Shown here: positions 4,880 to 5,024 of the stretch, piece by piece
Position numbering within the stretch: position 1 is the first letter of the stretch
Layout: each line of letters starts with the position of its first letter
Assembly: GCA_018830845.1 (NCBI GenBank)
Contig: JAHJRS010000016.1
Span: forward strand, 1-5,024
Length of the DNA stretch: 5,024 bases
Direction of reading: 5' to 3'
DNA from: Nanobdellota archaeon
GTDB lineage: Archaea; Nanobdellota; Nanobdellia; Pacearchaeales; GW2011-AR1
The notes under the pieces: generated by a model
Told to the model about the DNA's origin: nothing
Seen by the model: the letters and a program-made list of their open reading frames with translations, nothing else
The model's database searches: none
Translations under genes and position numbers: made by a program

Positions 4880-4915
4880 GATTTAAAAAAAGGCACCTTC
4901 TTTATAAAAGTTTGG
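4880..4915 (-). promoter_or_regulatory. TATA promoter of the nucleotidyltransferase-like gene (leaderless start)
   Basis: TTTATAAA at 4901-4908 is identical to the box ahead of the 190-residue gene and is also exactly 21 bases from the A of the start ATG, predicting transcription from base 4879 or close by. A GGTG at 4894-4897 lies 14 bases before the ATG. That is too far for a good ribosome site, and by this promoter it would not be transcribed. Confidence 0.75.
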
Positions 4916-4921
4916 GGGTGT

Positions 4922-5024
4922 TTATTTTCTTTTGGAACTTGCCAAAAATGATTGAGCTATAATTGCTGCAGAGGCTATTCCAAGAACAATTTTAAATGCC
5001 CCGTCCTCCAAAAAATCAAAAAGA
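4922..5024 (-). CDS. C-terminal membrane anchor of an unrecognised protein (5' end outside window)
   Basis: Minus-strand open frame entering at the right edge, with 33 visible codons and a TAA at 4922-4924. The peptide reads LFDFLEDG, then a hydrophobic stretch AFKIVLGIASAAIIAQSFLA and a basic end SSKRK. About 18 of these residues form a likely transmembrane helix that finishes only a few residues before the C-terminus. The basic tail suggests that the C-terminus is cytoplasmic (positive-inside rule). It could be the tail anchor of an otherwise soluble protein or the last helix of a multi-pass protein. It ends 42 bases before the next ATG downstream, and the intervening gap holds that gene's promoter, so the two are probably separately transcribed. 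Family unknown. Confidence 0.6.
   Translation of the reverse strand, partial: LFDFLEDGAFKIVLGIASAAIIAQSFLASSKRK

Noticed and set aside
1..5024. CRISPR arrays, insertion sequences, tRNA or rRNA genes
   Set aside because: No repeated spacer-repeat units, no transposase frame, no terminal inverted repeats of insertion-sequence type, and no tRNA-like cloverleaf or rRNA stretch were seen; nearly all of the window is protein-coding.

Overview
The window comes from an AT-rich archaeal genome. Two archaeal/eukaryotic-type ribosomal proteins (L35Ae/eL33 and L10e/uL16) and an archaeal TRM11/TrmG10-type THUMP methyltransferase establish this. So do TTTATAAA TATA boxes placed at archaeal distance from start codons, and Shine-Dalgarno sites that occur only inside the operon. 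Short intergenic gaps, several small unrecognised proteins and the overall style suggest a DPANN-type small-genome archaeon, but that placement is inference; the phylum cannot be fixed from this sequence.

Layout, left to right. Positions 1-119 hold the 3' end of a plus-strand gene of unknown function. It converges, with only 7 bases between stops, on a minus-strand gene. Everything from 127 to the right edge is coded on the minus strand. In transcription order, right to left, it reads as follows. First is the C-terminus of a membrane-anchored protein (4922-5024). Next is a 589-residue nucleotidyltransferase-fold protein (3110-4879) with its own TATA box, then a TRM11/TrmG10-like tRNA guanine-N2 methyltransferase (1966-3072). 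After that comes a compact three-gene cluster, L35Ae - unknown 101-residue protein - L10e (1872 to 767), joined by an ATGA overlap and a TAA|ATG abutment. Last is a 190-residue hydrophilic protein with an acidic tail (127-699) and its own TATA box. No stretch over 300 bases lacks a gene; the longest non-coding stretch is the 93-base leader ahead of L35Ae.

The identifiable genes concern translation: two ribosomal large-subunit proteins and a tRNA modification enzyme. The nucleotidyltransferase-fold protein may act on RNA or nucleotides, but that is not shown. Most notable: (1) the 589-residue protein appears to contain two tandem nucleotidyltransferase-like domains, the first with its catalytic acids lost and the second with an intact GGS...DVD motif, followed by a HEPN-like helical region; (2) the methyltransferase has E-P-D-L in place of the usual D-P-P-Y; (3) an unrecognised small protein is translationally locked between two ribosomal proteins; (4) the leader of the ribosomal operon can form a CUUG-capped hairpin with a competing alternative pairing; (5) two genes have TATA boxes exactly 21 bases from the ATG, implying leaderless mRNAs, while the operon-internal genes use Shine-Dalgarno sites.
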